64,000 nucleotides of DNA, taken from assembly GCA_016710525.1 (NCBI GenBank), contig JADJVQ010000029.1, forward strand, positions 1 through 64,000. The letters are read 5' to 3'. Shown piece by piece: positions 17,979 to 29,796 of this stretch. Position numbers and translations under genes: made by a program. The notes below the pieces were generated by a model. It did not search any database and was not told the origin of the DNA. It saw only the letters and a program-made list of their open reading frames with translations. Numbering within the stretch: the first letter of the stretch is position 1; each line of letters starts with the position of its first letter. The DNA comes from Burkholderiaceae bacterium (GTDB lineage: Bacteria > Pseudomonadota > Gammaproteobacteria > Burkholderiales > Burkholderiaceae_E).

Positions 17979-19706
17979 TCACGGAGCCGGGGCGTAGGGC
18001 ATGTACCAGCTCTGGTCGGCTCCCGCCCCCACGTTGCTGATGTGGACCTCGATCACGAAGGGCTGACCGGCGGCCTGCGCCTGGCGGCCGCGGCGCAGCG
18101 CCGCCTCGAGTTCGGCCGGCTCGTGCACATGCAGACCTTCGATGCCCTGCGCCTTGGCCAGCATCACGAAATCGATCGCCGGATCGCCGAGGAAGGTTTC
18201 GGGGTAGCGGTTCTGGGCCTTCATGTTGCCGCCCCAGGTCGCGAAGTTGGCCCGCACCGTCTGGTACTGCTGGTTGTTCCACACGATGGTCAGGATCGGC
18301 AGGTGGTACCTGGCCATCGTCCAGAACCCTGAGGCGCTGTACATCACCGAGCCATCGCCGATGCTCAGCACCACCGGACGCTGCGGCGCGCCCAGCTGGG
18401 CGCCGATCGCCGCGCCCAGACCATAGCCCAGGCTGCCCCCGCAGGTGCGCACCATGCGCCACTGGTCCTCGCCGTAGCCGAACGGCATCAGGTGATCGGA
18501 CGCATTGAAGTTCTCGGACACCAGCAGCGTGTTGGGCGCCAGACAGCGCGCCATCGCGTCGCCCAGCAGCACCGGATGGATCGGTTTGGCGCCGGCCAGC
18601 TGGCGCGCCTGGTCGGATTGCGCGGCCAGACGCCGGGCGCTCTGCTCGGCCAGGGCCTGGCGGCGCTTGACCAGGTGCGCACGCTCGGCATCGGCCGCCT
18701 GCCAGCGACCGTTCAGGGCGCTCAGGGTGTGGCGAACATCGCCGACCACCGCCAGATCGACCGCGAAGGTGTTGCCCATCACGGACGGATCATGGCCGAT
18801 GGCGATGATCGTGCCGGCATCCTTGAATTTTTCGTCCCGCGGGCTGGCGGTGGTGTTCTGTCGAAAGCCGATGCAGCAGACCACGTCGTAACCCTCGTCG
18901 GGCACCTCCAGCACGTTCTGGATCATGCCCACGTAGTGGGGATGGCGCATCGGGAAGGCGCCGTAGTCGAAGAAGCCAACAGCCACCGGCAGCGCAAAGC
19001 GCTCGCACAGGTCGAGCAGTTCGCGATGCGCACCCGCGCTGCGCACGTCGGGACCGACCACCATCAGAGGCCGCTCGGCATTGAGCAGCGCGTCGTGGAT
19101 AGCGGCCAGGGTGGCTTCGCCCGGCACCTGCGCCGATTCGAGCGCCGAGGCCGCCTGGATCGTGGCTTCGACCCCTTTGGCGTCCAGCGCGGCGCTGGCA
19201 AAGGCCAGATAGACCGGCCCGGTGGGCAGGGTCGCCGCTTCCTTGAACGCGCGCCGGGTGGCCAGCGCGATGCCGCGGGCATCGTGCACCTCCCAGCGCT
19301 TCTTGGTCACATCGGCCACCGAGCCCATCTGCGAGAAACCGCTGGCCACGCCCAGCGTATTGTGGTCGCCGAAACTGCCGTTTTCGCGATAGCCGGCGGT
19401 CACCACCATCGGCGTGCCGTCGAAGTAGGAATTGAGCATCTGGCCGGACCCCTGGCGGGTTCCGGCGGCCAGGTGCACGTTGACGAAGGCCGGCTTGTTC
19501 GACGCCTTGGCGTAGCCGTCGGCGGCCGACACCACGATGTTTTCCGCCAGCAGCAGGATCGGCTGCACCCCGGGCACCGTCAGGAAGGCGTCGTAGAACC
19601 CCGCCTCGGCGCTGCCGGTGTTGATGAAGGCGTACTCCACACCCTGGGCAACCAGCTGATGCATCAGCACTTCACCGCCCGTGCCCACGACCTTCTTCTT
19701 GTCCAT
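17979..19706 (-). CDS. thiamine-diphosphate-dependent enzyme, second copy in cluster
   Basis: This 575-residue ThDP enzyme has the activating glutamate in LLLAENIVVSAADGYAKAS near residue 55. It also has a central NAD/FAD-like domain and the ThDP/Mg motif starting GDGSVMYSASGFW and ending VWNNQQY (residues about 445-480). It is clearly divergent from the copy at 12464-14032. Reactions in the family include 2-oxo acid decarboxylation, carboligation and C-C cleavage. It is convergent with the FMN dehydrogenase and divergent from the RraA-like gene. The substrate is unknown. Confidence 0.87.
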   Translation of the reverse strand: MDKKKVVGTGGEVLMHQLVAQGVEYAFINTGSAEAGFYDAFLTVPGVQPILLLAENIVVSAADGYAKASNKPAFVNVHLAAGTRQGSGQMLNSYFDGTPMVVTAGYRENGSFGDHNTLGVASGFSQMGSVADVTKKRWEVHDARGIALATRRAFKEAATLPTGPVYLAFASAALDAKGVEATIQAASALESAQVPGEATLAAIHDALLNAERPLMVVGPDVRSAGAHRELLDLCERFALPVAVGFFDYGAFPMRHPHYVGMIQNVLEVPDEGYDVVCCIGFRQNTTASPRDEKFKDAGTIIAIGHDPSVMGNTFAVDLAVVGDVRHTLSALNGRWQAADAERAHLVKRRQALAEQSARRLAAQSDQARQLAGAKPIHPVLLGDAMARCLAPNTLLVSENFNASDHLMPFGYGEDQWRMVRTCGGSLGYGLGAAIGAQLGAPQRPVVLSIGDGSVMYSASGFWTMARYHLPILTIVWNNQQYQTVRANFATWGGNMKAQNRYPETFLGDPAIDFVMLAKAQGIEGLHVHEPAELEAALRRGRQAQAAGQPFVIEVHISNVGAGADQSWYMPYAPAP

Positions 19707-19929
19707 GCGATGCCTCCGTCTGGTTGGTGGCGGCCGTTCTGCCGTTTCGCAAGCTGGCGCCTGCGCCGGCGACTTGTCAATGCGCGGCCGGCATCGGCGC
19801 AGTCTCGCGCGGCCTCGAAATGAAAAAACAAAATTGGACGAAACCGGCCCGAACTTCCACCATGCCCGGTCGGACCTTTCCGCGAAACCTCATCCACGCC
19901 ACTCAAGACCCACGCCAGGAGACCCAATC

Positions 19930-20631
19930 ATGTTCCAACTGACCGACACACTGATCGCCGAGCTGCAGACCATGGACACCCCGACGGTGTGCAATGCGCT
20001 CGAGCTGCTGGTGCCCCAGCGCAGGGGTTACGGCTACACCAGCCAGCCGCTGGTCTGCACCCGCCCTCAGCAAAAGCCCATGGTGGGCATCGCGCGCACC
20101 GCGACGATCCGCAGCGCGCACCCCACCGACTTGAGCGGCGATGCCATGCGCGAGCTCTCGGACGCCTACTACGCCTACATCGACGCGGGCCCCAAGCCGA
20201 GTGTCATCGTGATCCAGGACATCGACGAGAACCGCGGCTACGGGGCCTTCTGGGGCGAGGTCAACAGCGCCATCCACTGGGGCCTGGGCTGCGTGGGTCT
20301 GATCACCGATGGCGGGGTGCGTGACCTGCCCGAAATCGCGCCGGGCTTCCAGATGCTGGCCGGCAGCGTCATCCCGTCGCATGCCTACGTCCACATCGTC
20401 GATTTCTCGCGGCCCATCAACGTCTCGGGCATGCGGGTCAGCGATGGCGACCTGATCCACGCCGACCAGCACGGCGCGGTCGTCATTCCGCATGCGGTGG
20501 CCGACAAGGTCAAGGAAGCCGCCGAACAGATCGTGCGCCGCGAGCGGGTGATCATCGAGGCGGCCCGCCAGCCGGGCTTCAATGTCGAAAAACTGCGCGC
20601 AGCCCGCGGCCGGGCCGCCGAGATTCACTGA
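19930..20631 (+). CDS. RraA-like / 4-hydroxy-4-methyl-2-oxoglutarate aldolase family protein
   Basis: This is a 233-residue protein starting MFQLTDTLIAELQTMDTPTV, preceded by the ribosome site ccaggag. The metal and pyruvate-binding motif is GLGCVGLITDGGVRDL (residues about 117-132), followed by SHAYVHIVDFSRPINVSG, as in HMG/CHA aldolases and RraA-like proteins. It probably cleaves a 2-hydroxy-2-oxoacid or decarboxylates oxaloacetate. Because the TDGG-R-D motif is intact, an enzyme is likelier than the RNase E inhibitor RraA. It is divergent from the second ThDP enzyme, consistent with a shared 2-oxo-acid pathway. Confidence 0.88.
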   Translation: MFQLTDTLIAELQTMDTPTVCNALELLVPQRRGYGYTSQPLVCTRPQQKPMVGIARTATIRSAHPTDLSGDAMRELSDAYYAYIDAGPKPSVIVIQDIDENRGYGAFWGEVNSAIHWGLGCVGLITDGGVRDLPEIAPGFQMLAGSVIPSHAYVHIVDFSRPINVSGMRVSDGDLIHADQHGAVVIPHAVADKVKEAAEQIVRRERVIIEAARQPGFNVEKLRAARGRAAEIH

Positions 20632-20646
20632 TCGCCCGGCGGGCGA
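20632..20646. terminator. hairpin between convergent genes
   Basis: tcgccc-ggc-gggcga forms a six-pair GC-rich stem with a three-base loop, beginning in the base after the RraA-like stop codon. A further GC-rich dyad follows. There is no U-run, so it would be a weak or Rho-assisted terminator serving convergent transcription. Confidence 0.35.
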
Positions 20647-20685
20647 CCGGGGCGCAGGCGGCCCCGGGCGTTCGCGCGCAGCGCG

Positions 20686-21906
20686 TCAGGCCTTCGAGTC
20701 GATGATCGCGGCGTTGACCATCGTGCGCAGTTCGCGCCGGATCGGGTACAGGCTCGAGGGCATGAACTGCGTGAGGAAGACCACACTGACGTCTTCGACC
20801 GGGTCGATCCAGAAGGCGGTCGAGGCGGCCCCGCCCCACCAGAACTCGCCCACGGACCCGGTGATCTGGGTCTTGGCGACGTTGGTCGTCATCGCGAACC
20901 CGAGGCCGAAGCCCACGCCCTGATAGATCGACTCCGAGAACATCGAGATCGACAGGTCCGACAGGTCGCCACCGCCGGGCAGGTGATTGGCGCGCATCAG
21001 CGCTACCGTCTTGGGCCCGAGCAGCCGCACGTTGCCCAGGGCTCCGCCCAGGCGGATGGCTTCACAGAAGCGCAGATAGTCGCTGGCGGTGGAAACCAGT
21101 CCGCCACCGCCCGAGGGCGTGACCGCCGGTTCGCGGAAGCTGCGCCCGGGCACTGGCGCGAGCTTGCCCTGCGGGGACATCAGATAACAGCCGGCGAAGC
21201 GCCCGGCCTTCTCGTCGGGCACATGGAAGGCGGTGTCGACCATGCCCAGCGGCTCGAAGATGCGCCGGCGCAGGAAGTCCTCGAAAGGCTCGCCCGAGAT
21301 CTTCCCGACCAGGTATCCGAGCACGTCGGTGGACACCGAATAGTTCCACGCGGTGCCTGGCGAGAACTCCAGCGGCATCTTGCCCAGTTCGGCGATGAAG
21401 CCCTCCAGACCCTCGTGCTGATCGAAGGGGTCGACCTTGCACTTGCGGTAGGCGGCATCGACGGCCGAGCGGGTCTGGAACCCATAGGTCAATCCCGACG
21501 TGTGGCGCAGCAGATCGATCATGCGCATCGGCGAGTCGGTGCGCCGGGTCTGGAACGCGCCCGGCAGGCCCGCGACATACACGCCCAGGTCGCGCCATTC
21601 CGGGATGAAACGATGCACCGGGTCGTCCAGCGCGACCTTGCCCTCTTCGACCAGCATCATGAAGGCAACGCTGGTGATCGGTTTGGTCATCGAATAGATG
21701 CGCACCAGGGTGTCTTCGGCCATCGCGGCGCCGGTTTCGAGCGAGGCTTTGCCCAGCACCGTCTGGTGCACGAGATGGCCGTCGCGCATCACCTGCAGCT
21801 GCGCGCAGGGCAGCCGGCCCGATTCGATATAACGCTCTGAGAGGAACCGGTCCAGGCGGGCAAGACGCGTCGAACACATGCCGACCGATTCGGGCTTGAT
21901 GGTCAT
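20686..21906 (-). CDS. serine hydrolase, beta-lactamase/EstB family
   Basis: This 406-residue class C beta-lactamase-fold hydrolase has the nucleophile motif S-x-x-K as SMTK in RIYSMTKPITS, a Y-x-x tyrosine in WNYSVSTDVLG, and the family marker RHTSGLTYG. No signal peptide is visible, so it is probably cytoplasmic. Such proteins are usually esterases or transesterases rather than true beta-lactamases. It is divergent from, and homologous to, the lipoprotein at 22026-23396. Confidence 0.9.
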   Translation of the reverse strand: MTIKPESVGMCSTRLARLDRFLSERYIESGRLPCAQLQVMRDGHLVHQTVLGKASLETGAAMAEDTLVRIYSMTKPITSVAFMMLVEEGKVALDDPVHRFIPEWRDLGVYVAGLPGAFQTRRTDSPMRMIDLLRHTSGLTYGFQTRSAVDAAYRKCKVDPFDQHEGLEGFIAELGKMPLEFSPGTAWNYSVSTDVLGYLVGKISGEPFEDFLRRRIFEPLGMVDTAFHVPDEKAGRFAGCYLMSPQGKLAPVPGRSFREPAVTPSGGGGLVSTASDYLRFCEAIRLGGALGNVRLLGPKTVALMRANHLPGGGDLSDLSISMFSESIYQGVGFGLGFAMTTNVAKTQITGSVGEFWWGGAASTAFWIDPVEDVSVVFLTQFMPSSLYPIRRELRTMVNAAIIDSKA

Positions 21907-22025
21907 GGAAAGGATCTTTCGTGGCGGAATGCGTGAGCTTGCCCGAAAAATGCCATGATCGCCGCACGACCACCGTGCGGCCCGTTCCGCACGCCACGAC
22001 AGGCCCCCCGGGAGACAGCAGGATC

Positions 22026-23392
22026 ATGGAAGCGTCACGCCCACCCTCGCCGCCGCATCACCCTCGGAGTGCGATCGCAGCCCGCACCCATGGCCGGGTT
22101 CGCCGCAGCCCCTCGAGCGGCCTGCTGCCCCGCATGGGCGCGATCGTCGCAGCCCTGCTGTTCGCCTCGGGGTGCGCGACACCGGCCGATCCCGGAACGC
22201 CGCGCGCCGACTGGGTGCTGCCGCGTGCCGCCACGCCCGAATCGGTTGGATTGTCGTCGGCGCAGCTCGACAGGCTGGCTGCGGTCACCCGCGAGCATGT
22301 GGCCTCGGGCGTGGTGCCGGGCGCCCTGATCGTCATCGCCCGCCACGGCCGGATCGCCTATGTCGAATCCTTCGGCGCGCGCGACCGGGCCGCCAACAAG
22401 GCGATGGCGGAGGATGCGATCTTTCGCCTGTATTCGATGACCAAGCCGATCGTCAGCGTCGCGGTGATGATGCTGGTCGAGGAAGGGCGCCTGCAGGTCG
22501 ACGACCCGGTCTCGCGGTATCTGCCCGAGATCGGCAGCATGAAGGTGGGCGTCGAGCGCAAGGACGCGAGCGGCGCCAGCACGGTCGAAATGGTCGCGCC
22601 CTCCCGACCGATGACGGTCCAGGACCTGCTGCGCCACACCTCTGGCCTGACCTACGGCGGCCGGGCGCGCGGGCCGGTGGCCGATCTGGTCCGGGCCGCA
22701 CGGCTGGGCAGCCGCAACGAGTCGAACCAGGAGTTCGTCGACAAGCTGTCGCGCACGCCGCTGATGTTCTCGCCCGGCGCCCGCTGGGAGTACGGCGTGT
22801 CCACCGATGTGCTGGGCCGCCTGGTCGAGGTGATCTCCGGCAAGCCCCTGGGCGTGTTCCTCGAAGAACGCATCTTCAGGCCGCTGGGCATGGTGGACAC
22901 CGCGTTCTGGATCCCGCCGGCCAAGCTGGCCCGCGCCGCCCAGCCCTGGCAGCGGCCCGGCGGCCCGCCGATGACGCCACGCTTCGACGTCGCAGTGCAG
23001 CCGCGCTTCGAATCCGGGGGCGGCGGACTGACCGGCACCGCGGCGGACTACCTGCGCTTCACGACGATGCTGCTCAATGGCGGCGAGCTCAATGGTCAGC
23101 GCCTGCTCGGCAAAAAATCCGTTCAGTTCATGACCGCCGACCACACCGGCGCCCTGGCGGGCCTGCCGGCGGGGCTCGGCTTCGGGCTGGGATTTCAGGT
23201 CCGACGGCAGGCCGGCGTCGCGGGCCTGCCGGGCTCGGCGGGCGAATACGGCTGGGCGGGCAATGCCGGCACGCTGTTCTGGATCGACCCCGCCGAACAG
23301 CTGATCGCGATGTACATGGTGCAGGTCAACGACACCGATCGTATCGCCCTGCGCAATCAGTTCCGCACGATGGTGCAGTCGGCCATCGTCCG

Positions 23393-23396
<4 letters not shown>
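22026..23396 (+). CDS. lipoprotein serine hydrolase, beta-lactamase family
   Basis: This ~456-residue serine hydrolase has SMTK in RLYSMTKPIVS, the marker RHTSGLTYG, and the tyrosine segment WEYGVSTDVLG. Near the N-terminus, MGAIVAALLFASGCATP looks like a lipoprotein signal with the acylated Cys after ASG. The ATG at 22026 has a ribosome site (gggagacagc); the ATG at 22134 would give a more usual signal length. It is homologous to the divergent gene at 20686-21906 but has an insertion around residues 155-175. Its stop overlaps the convergent histidine kinase gene by four bases. Confidence 0.88.
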
Positions 23397-25655
<2,259 letters not shown>

Positions 25656-25935
25656 CGGACCTGGCACCCGCCAGAGACAGCGGATAGGCGTTCGAGGACC
25701 GGGCGCGCCGCGCGGCCGCGCCACGCCCCGCGCCAGATCCAGGCGTGGGCATGCGGGGCGACGACGCCAACTCCGATTTCCGAACTCATCATCTCGATTC
25801 TCTGAACGCTAGCCGGCCGAAGCGGGGACATCCGTTGTCATCGGCAGATGCCGGCGCTTCTTGAGCGCTCGGGAACGGTCAAGCTGGCCCTGCCCATAAA
25901 CGAGGCGGCCCGGCTCAAGCGGCAGGCGGCCCGGC

Positions 25936-26553
25936 TCACGCGGCAGGCGGGTCGGCCAGCCGGGTCGCATACGCGATCACCGACCGAGACAGCGCCCGGC
26001 GCCGGTTGAAATTGGCGGTCGCGTCCGGATGCGGCGAGCGCGACAGCTCCCACGAGTTGAAGCTGTCGTACCAGGTGAGCAGCAGCATCGGCCCGCGCGG
26101 CGCCGTCGCGTCGGCCGGCCGAAACAGACCCATCGGCTGGCTGGCATAGCGGGCATCGTCCTCGAAGGTCTCCCAGGCCGTGTTCGACAGCGTCACCACT
26201 TCGTCGACGTCGGTCGCCGCCACATCGAAGAAGCGGAAGACGTACAGACCCGCGCGGGTCAGCGGCGCGTCGCTCAAAGGACGCACGGTGGCCGCAAGCG
26301 GCACCGCCGACAACACCTCGACATCAGCCGGCAGGCGCCCGCGCAAGCCGGCTGCGCCATCGGTGCCGGGCGGCAGGCTGAGCAACAGGAACAGCTCATG
26401 GTTGCCGATGCCGAACACCCCCATGAAACTGCCGACCCGGCGCGCCCCGGGCCAGTCTGCCAGCAGGGCGCTGACGCGTTCGTTGAGCACCTGCCAGCCG
26501 CGCGGGGCGCAACGCAGGTGGGCGAACAGGAAGATGCGGTCGGAAGCGGACAT
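25936..26553 (-). CDS. hypothetical protein with repeated alpha/beta-barrel-like halves
   Basis: This protein of about 205 residues starts MSASDRIFLFAHLRC; a GTG three codons upstream is also open. The two halves each contain a beta-alpha-beta pattern (FLFAHLRC..GWQVLNERVSALLADW; GLYVFRFFDVAATDVDEVV..SNTAWETFE) reminiscent of dimeric alpha/beta-barrel or NIPSNAP-like domains. I do not recognise a family with certainty. It lies 83 bases downstream of the aldo/keto reductase on the same strand, so co-transcription is possible. Confidence 0.75.
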   Translation of the reverse strand: MSASDRIFLFAHLRCAPRGWQVLNERVSALLADWPGARRVGSFMGVFGIGNHELFLLLSLPPGTDGAAGLRGRLPADVEVLSAVPLAATVRPLSDAPLTRAGLYVFRFFDVAATDVDEVVTLSNTAWETFEDDARYASQPMGLFRPADATAPRGPMLLLTWYDSFNSWELSRSPHPDATANFNRRRALSRSVIAYATRLADPPAA

Positions 26554-26636
26554 CGGGGGCACTCGCGCAGGCTGCGGGGTCGCGGGGTGAGGCCGGTTCG
26601 GAGCGCCGACCTCGGTTCAGCAGTGCGAACAGCCGC

Positions 26637-27668
26637 TCAGGAATGGCCGATCGACAGCAGGTTCTCGACCGGCCGGTACAAGGCCTCCAGATAGGCCACG
26701 TCCTGCGGCTCGAGCGTGATCTGCGTGGCCGCGACCAGCTCGTCGAGCTGGGCCAGCTTGGAGACGCCCACGACAGGTGCGGTGATGCCGGGCTTGCCCA
26801 GCAGCCAGGCCAGCGCGATCTGGGCCGGGGATTTGCCATGTCTGGCCGCGACCTCGATCACCCGATCGGCAATGCTGAACACCGCCTCGCCCCGGTACAG
26901 GCCCTCGGTGCGCACGCGATCCCGGCCCTGCGAACGGGCGGTGGAGCCGCCATCGAAGCCGCCCCGGTAAGAGCCGGTCAGGATGCCGCGCGCCAGCGGC
27001 GACCAGGGCATCAGCGCCACGCCGGTCTTGATGCAGTAGGGGTTCATCTCGCGCTCTTCTTCGCGATAGACCAGGTTGTAGTGATTCTGCATCGAGACGA
27101 ACTGCGTCCAGCCGTTCATCTTGGCCGTCAGCTGCATCTCGGCGAACTGCCAGGCGAACATCGACGAGCCGCCCAGGTACAGCACCTTGCCGGCGCGGAC
27201 CACTTCATCGAGGGCCGACAGGGTCTCTTCGATCGGCACGTCGGAGTACCCGGGCACCCCATGCGGATGACGATGGATGACCAGCTGGTCGACATAGTCG
27301 ACACCCAGCCGCTCGAGACTGGCATTGACCGCCTCGATCACATGCTTGCGCGACAGGCCGCCCTGGTTGGCGCCCTTGCCCATCGGCATGGCGATCTTGG
27401 TCGCCAGCACGAACTGGTCGCGCGGCAGCAGTTCGCGCAACAGGGCGCCCACCACTTTTTCGCTGGCGCCAAGACCGTACTGGTCGGCACAGTCGAAGTA
27501 GAACAGGCCCCGATCGATCGCCGCCTTGAACAGTGGCCTTGCGTCGTCCAGTCCGATCGTCCAGTCGCCCTGGTGGCCGCGTCCCGGCTGCCCGAAGTTC
27601 ATCGTTCCCAGGCACAGCTGGGACACTTGCAGGCCGCAGTTGCGTCCGAGGGGAATGGTCTTGAGCAT
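26637..27668 (-). CDS. aldo/keto reductase
   Basis: This 343-residue (alpha/beta)8 NADPH-dependent reductase has its catalytic tetrad visible: Asp and Tyr in FDCADQYGLGASE, Lys in VLATKIAM, His in VIHRHP. The C-terminal cofactor segment ITAPVVGVSKLAQLDE is also present. It resembles the AKR family around YghZ/Tas that reduces aldehydes. It is divergent from the CoA transferase at 27903. The physiological substrate is unknown. Confidence 0.92.
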   Translation of the reverse strand: MLKTIPLGRNCGLQVSQLCLGTMNFGQPGRGHQGDWTIGLDDARPLFKAAIDRGLFYFDCADQYGLGASEKVVGALLRELLPRDQFVLATKIAMPMGKGANQGGLSRKHVIEAVNASLERLGVDYVDQLVIHRHPHGVPGYSDVPIEETLSALDEVVRAGKVLYLGGSSMFAWQFAEMQLTAKMNGWTQFVSMQNHYNLVYREEEREMNPYCIKTGVALMPWSPLARGILTGSYRGGFDGGSTARSQGRDRVRTEGLYRGEAVFSIADRVIEVAARHGKSPAQIALAWLLGKPGITAPVVGVSKLAQLDELVAATQITLEPQDVAYLEALYRPVENLLSIGHS

Positions 27669-27902
27669 GGCTGGCGGCTCCGCAACTGGAAAAGGTGTGT
27701 CGGGATGCTAACAGGCGGGCCGCGACCCGGTATCCCGGCGGCAGTTCCGATATCCGTCGGACCGACCGCTGCGTCCGGCGCGACCCGCCACCCCATTTGC
27801 GGACCGTCGCGAAAAGCCGCCAAGCTATCATCCTCTCCCCATGGCGCGCCGGCATCCGGCTGCGCCCTGCCGCTGTGGCAGACCCAACAGGAGATGACGA
27901 AC

Positions 27903-29084
27903 ATGCCCGCACTGCTGCACGGAATCCGCGTGCTGGACTTTGGCCGATACATTGCCGGACCGTACTGCGCGGCGCTGCTGGCCGAATATGGCGCCGACGT
28001 CATCCGCATCGAAAAGCGCGACGGCAGCGAAGACCGCTTCCCGACGCCGGTGGGCGGGGGAGCCGGTGCGTTGTTTCTCCAAATGAACCGGAACAAGCGC
28101 TCGATGACCCTCGACCCGGCCTCACCCGAGGGGCGCAAGGTGGTCGAGCGCATGGTCAAGCGGGCCGACGTGGTCATTGCCAACCTGCCTCAGGCCACGC
28201 TGAACTCGATGGGCCTGGACTACGCCACGCTGTGCTCCTACAAGCCTGACGTTATCTTCGTCACCAATACCGCCTTCGGTGCCGTCGGCCCGATGCACCG
28301 CAACGTCGGATTCGACAGCGTGGCGCAGGCCATGTGCGGCTCCGTCTACATGACCGGCGAACCCGAGCAGCCCTACCGGGCGACCGCACCCTGGGTCGAT
28401 TTCGGCACCGCGCTGCACTGCGCCTTCGGCACCATGGCCGCGCTGATGGAGCGCCAGAAGACCGGCAAGGGCCAGATGGTCACCGGCGCGCTGCTGGCGA
28501 CCGCCCTGACGGTCAACAACGCCGCGCTGATCGAACAGGCACTGATCAAGCCCGATCGCATTCCCACCCGCAATCGCGGACAGACCGCCGCGCCATCGGA
28601 CATCTATAAGGCCCGGGATGGCTGGGTTCTGGTGGCCGTCACCGGCCAGCCGCTGTACGCGCGCTGGGCCAAGCTGATGGGCGAACCGCACTGGCTGACC
28701 GATGCGCGTTTCGTCGACGACGAAGCGCGCGGCAGGCACGGTGAAATCATCAGCGAGCGAATGGGCCGCTGGTGCGCCGAGCGCAGCTGCGACGAAGCCA
28801 TCAAGATCCTGGGCGAAGCCAAGATTCCGTGCGCGCAAGTCCTGTCGCCCCAGCAGGCGCTCGACCATCCGCAGGTGCAGGCGCTGGGCATCCTGCAGGA
28901 CACCGACTATCCGGGACTGCCCATGCCGGCGCCGGTCGCCGCGGTGCCGATCTGGATGACCGAAACCCAGCCGGTGGAGCGCCGCCGCCCCCCGCTGCTG
29001 GGCGAGCACACCGATCAAATCCTGGGCGAGTTCGGCTACAGCAGCGCCGAGATCGCCGCCCTGCGCGAACAATCGGTCATCTGA
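27903..29084 (+). CDS. class III CoA transferase, CaiB/BaiF family
   Basis: This 393-residue protein starts MPALLHGIRVLDFGRYIAG. The preceding aggag is nine bases from this ATG and directly abuts an earlier ATG at 27894, so 27903 is preferred. ADVIRIEKRDGSEDRF and the catalytic aspartate in PWVDFGTALH are present, as is the C-terminal LGEHTDQILGEFGYS. It transfers CoA to an organic acid. It begins a plus-strand series: VOC protein 13 bases later, then the GMC oxidoreductase and its small subunit, which are probably co-transcribed. It is only distantly similar to the copy at 3924-5210. Confidence 0.92.
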   Translation: MPALLHGIRVLDFGRYIAGPYCAALLAEYGADVIRIEKRDGSEDRFPTPVGGGAGALFLQMNRNKRSMTLDPASPEGRKVVERMVKRADVVIANLPQATLNSMGLDYATLCSYKPDVIFVTNTAFGAVGPMHRNVGFDSVAQAMCGSVYMTGEPEQPYRATAPWVDFGTALHCAFGTMAALMERQKTGKGQMVTGALLATALTVNNAALIEQALIKPDRIPTRNRGQTAAPSDIYKARDGWVLVAVTGQPLYARWAKLMGEPHWLTDARFVDDEARGRHGEIISERMGRWCAERSCDEAIKILGEAKIPCAQVLSPQQALDHPQVQALGILQDTDYPGLPMPAPVAAVPIWMTETQPVERRRPPLLGEHTDQILGEFGYSSAEIAALREQSVI

Positions 29085-29097
29085 GGGAGCACGCGCC

Positions 29098-29796
29098 ATG
29101 AAACTCGCCAAGGCGGCGCTGGACGTCGGCTTGTACACCAACCAGCGCGAAGCGATGCTCGAGTTCTGGCAGAACCGCGCGGGCGTGCCCTTCGACGAAC
29201 TGCTGCCGGTGGGTCGTGGCGTGCAGCAGCACCGCCACCTGATCGGCGAGTCGATCCTGAAGATCAACCATTCGCGCGACCCGATGGCAGCCGCCGCGCC
29301 GGCGGGCTATCGCCGCCTGATCCTGGCGCGCGAGGGCCTGCGCGAAACCCAGGACCTGACCGACCCCGACGGCAATCGGGTGCGGCTGGTGCCGATGGGC
29401 CATCAGGGCATCGGTCAGTTCGAGCTCGAGCTGTCGGTGCGCAACCTGGACGCGACCAGCGCTTTCTATCGCGATGCGCTGCAGCTGGAGCCGCTCGGGC
29501 CTGGGCGCTTTCGCTGCGGAGTGTCGATCGTCTCGCTGCATCAGGACGACAGCGCCTCGATCGATCCGCCGATGCGCGCGCCCGGCTATCGTTACACCAC
29601 GCTGCAGGTCTACGACGTGCTGGCCGAACACGCGGGCATCCTGGCGCGCGGCGGGCGCGAAGGCGCCGCACCGGTCAAGCTGGGCGAGGTTGCCTACATC
29701 TCGTTCGTACGCGATCCCGACGGCAACTGGATCGAGATCTCCCAGCGCAAGTCGCTGACCGGCTCACTCGCCTCCGGCACGCCGAGCCATGGCTGA
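29098..29796 (+). CDS. VOC (glyoxalase/extradiol dioxygenase fold) family protein
   Basis: This 232-residue protein has two vicinal-oxygen-chelate modules. The first starts KAALDVGLYTNQREAMLEFW. The second (residues about 100-225) has FELELSVRNLDATSAFYRDAL and ends SFVRDPDGNWIEI. A metal-binding His/Glu pattern is plausible (QQHRHL, FELEL, WIEI). Family reactions include isomerisation, epimerisation and ring cleavage. Its stop overlaps the GMC gene start by eight bases, arguing for translational coupling and a shared pathway. Confidence 0.85.
   Translation: MKLAKAALDVGLYTNQREAMLEFWQNRAGVPFDELLPVGRGVQQHRHLIGESILKINHSRDPMAAAAPAGYRRLILAREGLRETQDLTDPDGNRVRLVPMGHQGIGQFELELSVRNLDATSAFYRDALQLEPLGPGRFRCGVSIVSLHQDDSASIDPPMRAPGYRYTTLQVYDVLAEHAGILARGGREGAAPVKLGEVAYISFVRDPDGNWIEISQRKSLTGSLASGTPSHG

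Noticed and set aside
19816..19840. A-rich run as a promoter UP element
   Set aside because: Position in the divergent gap is suggestive, but no -35/-10 pair with acceptable spacing could be placed.
19930..20631. RNase E inhibitor RraA
   Set aside because: The metal-binding aldolase motif TDGGVRD and neighbouring 2-oxo-acid genes fit the aldolase branch better.
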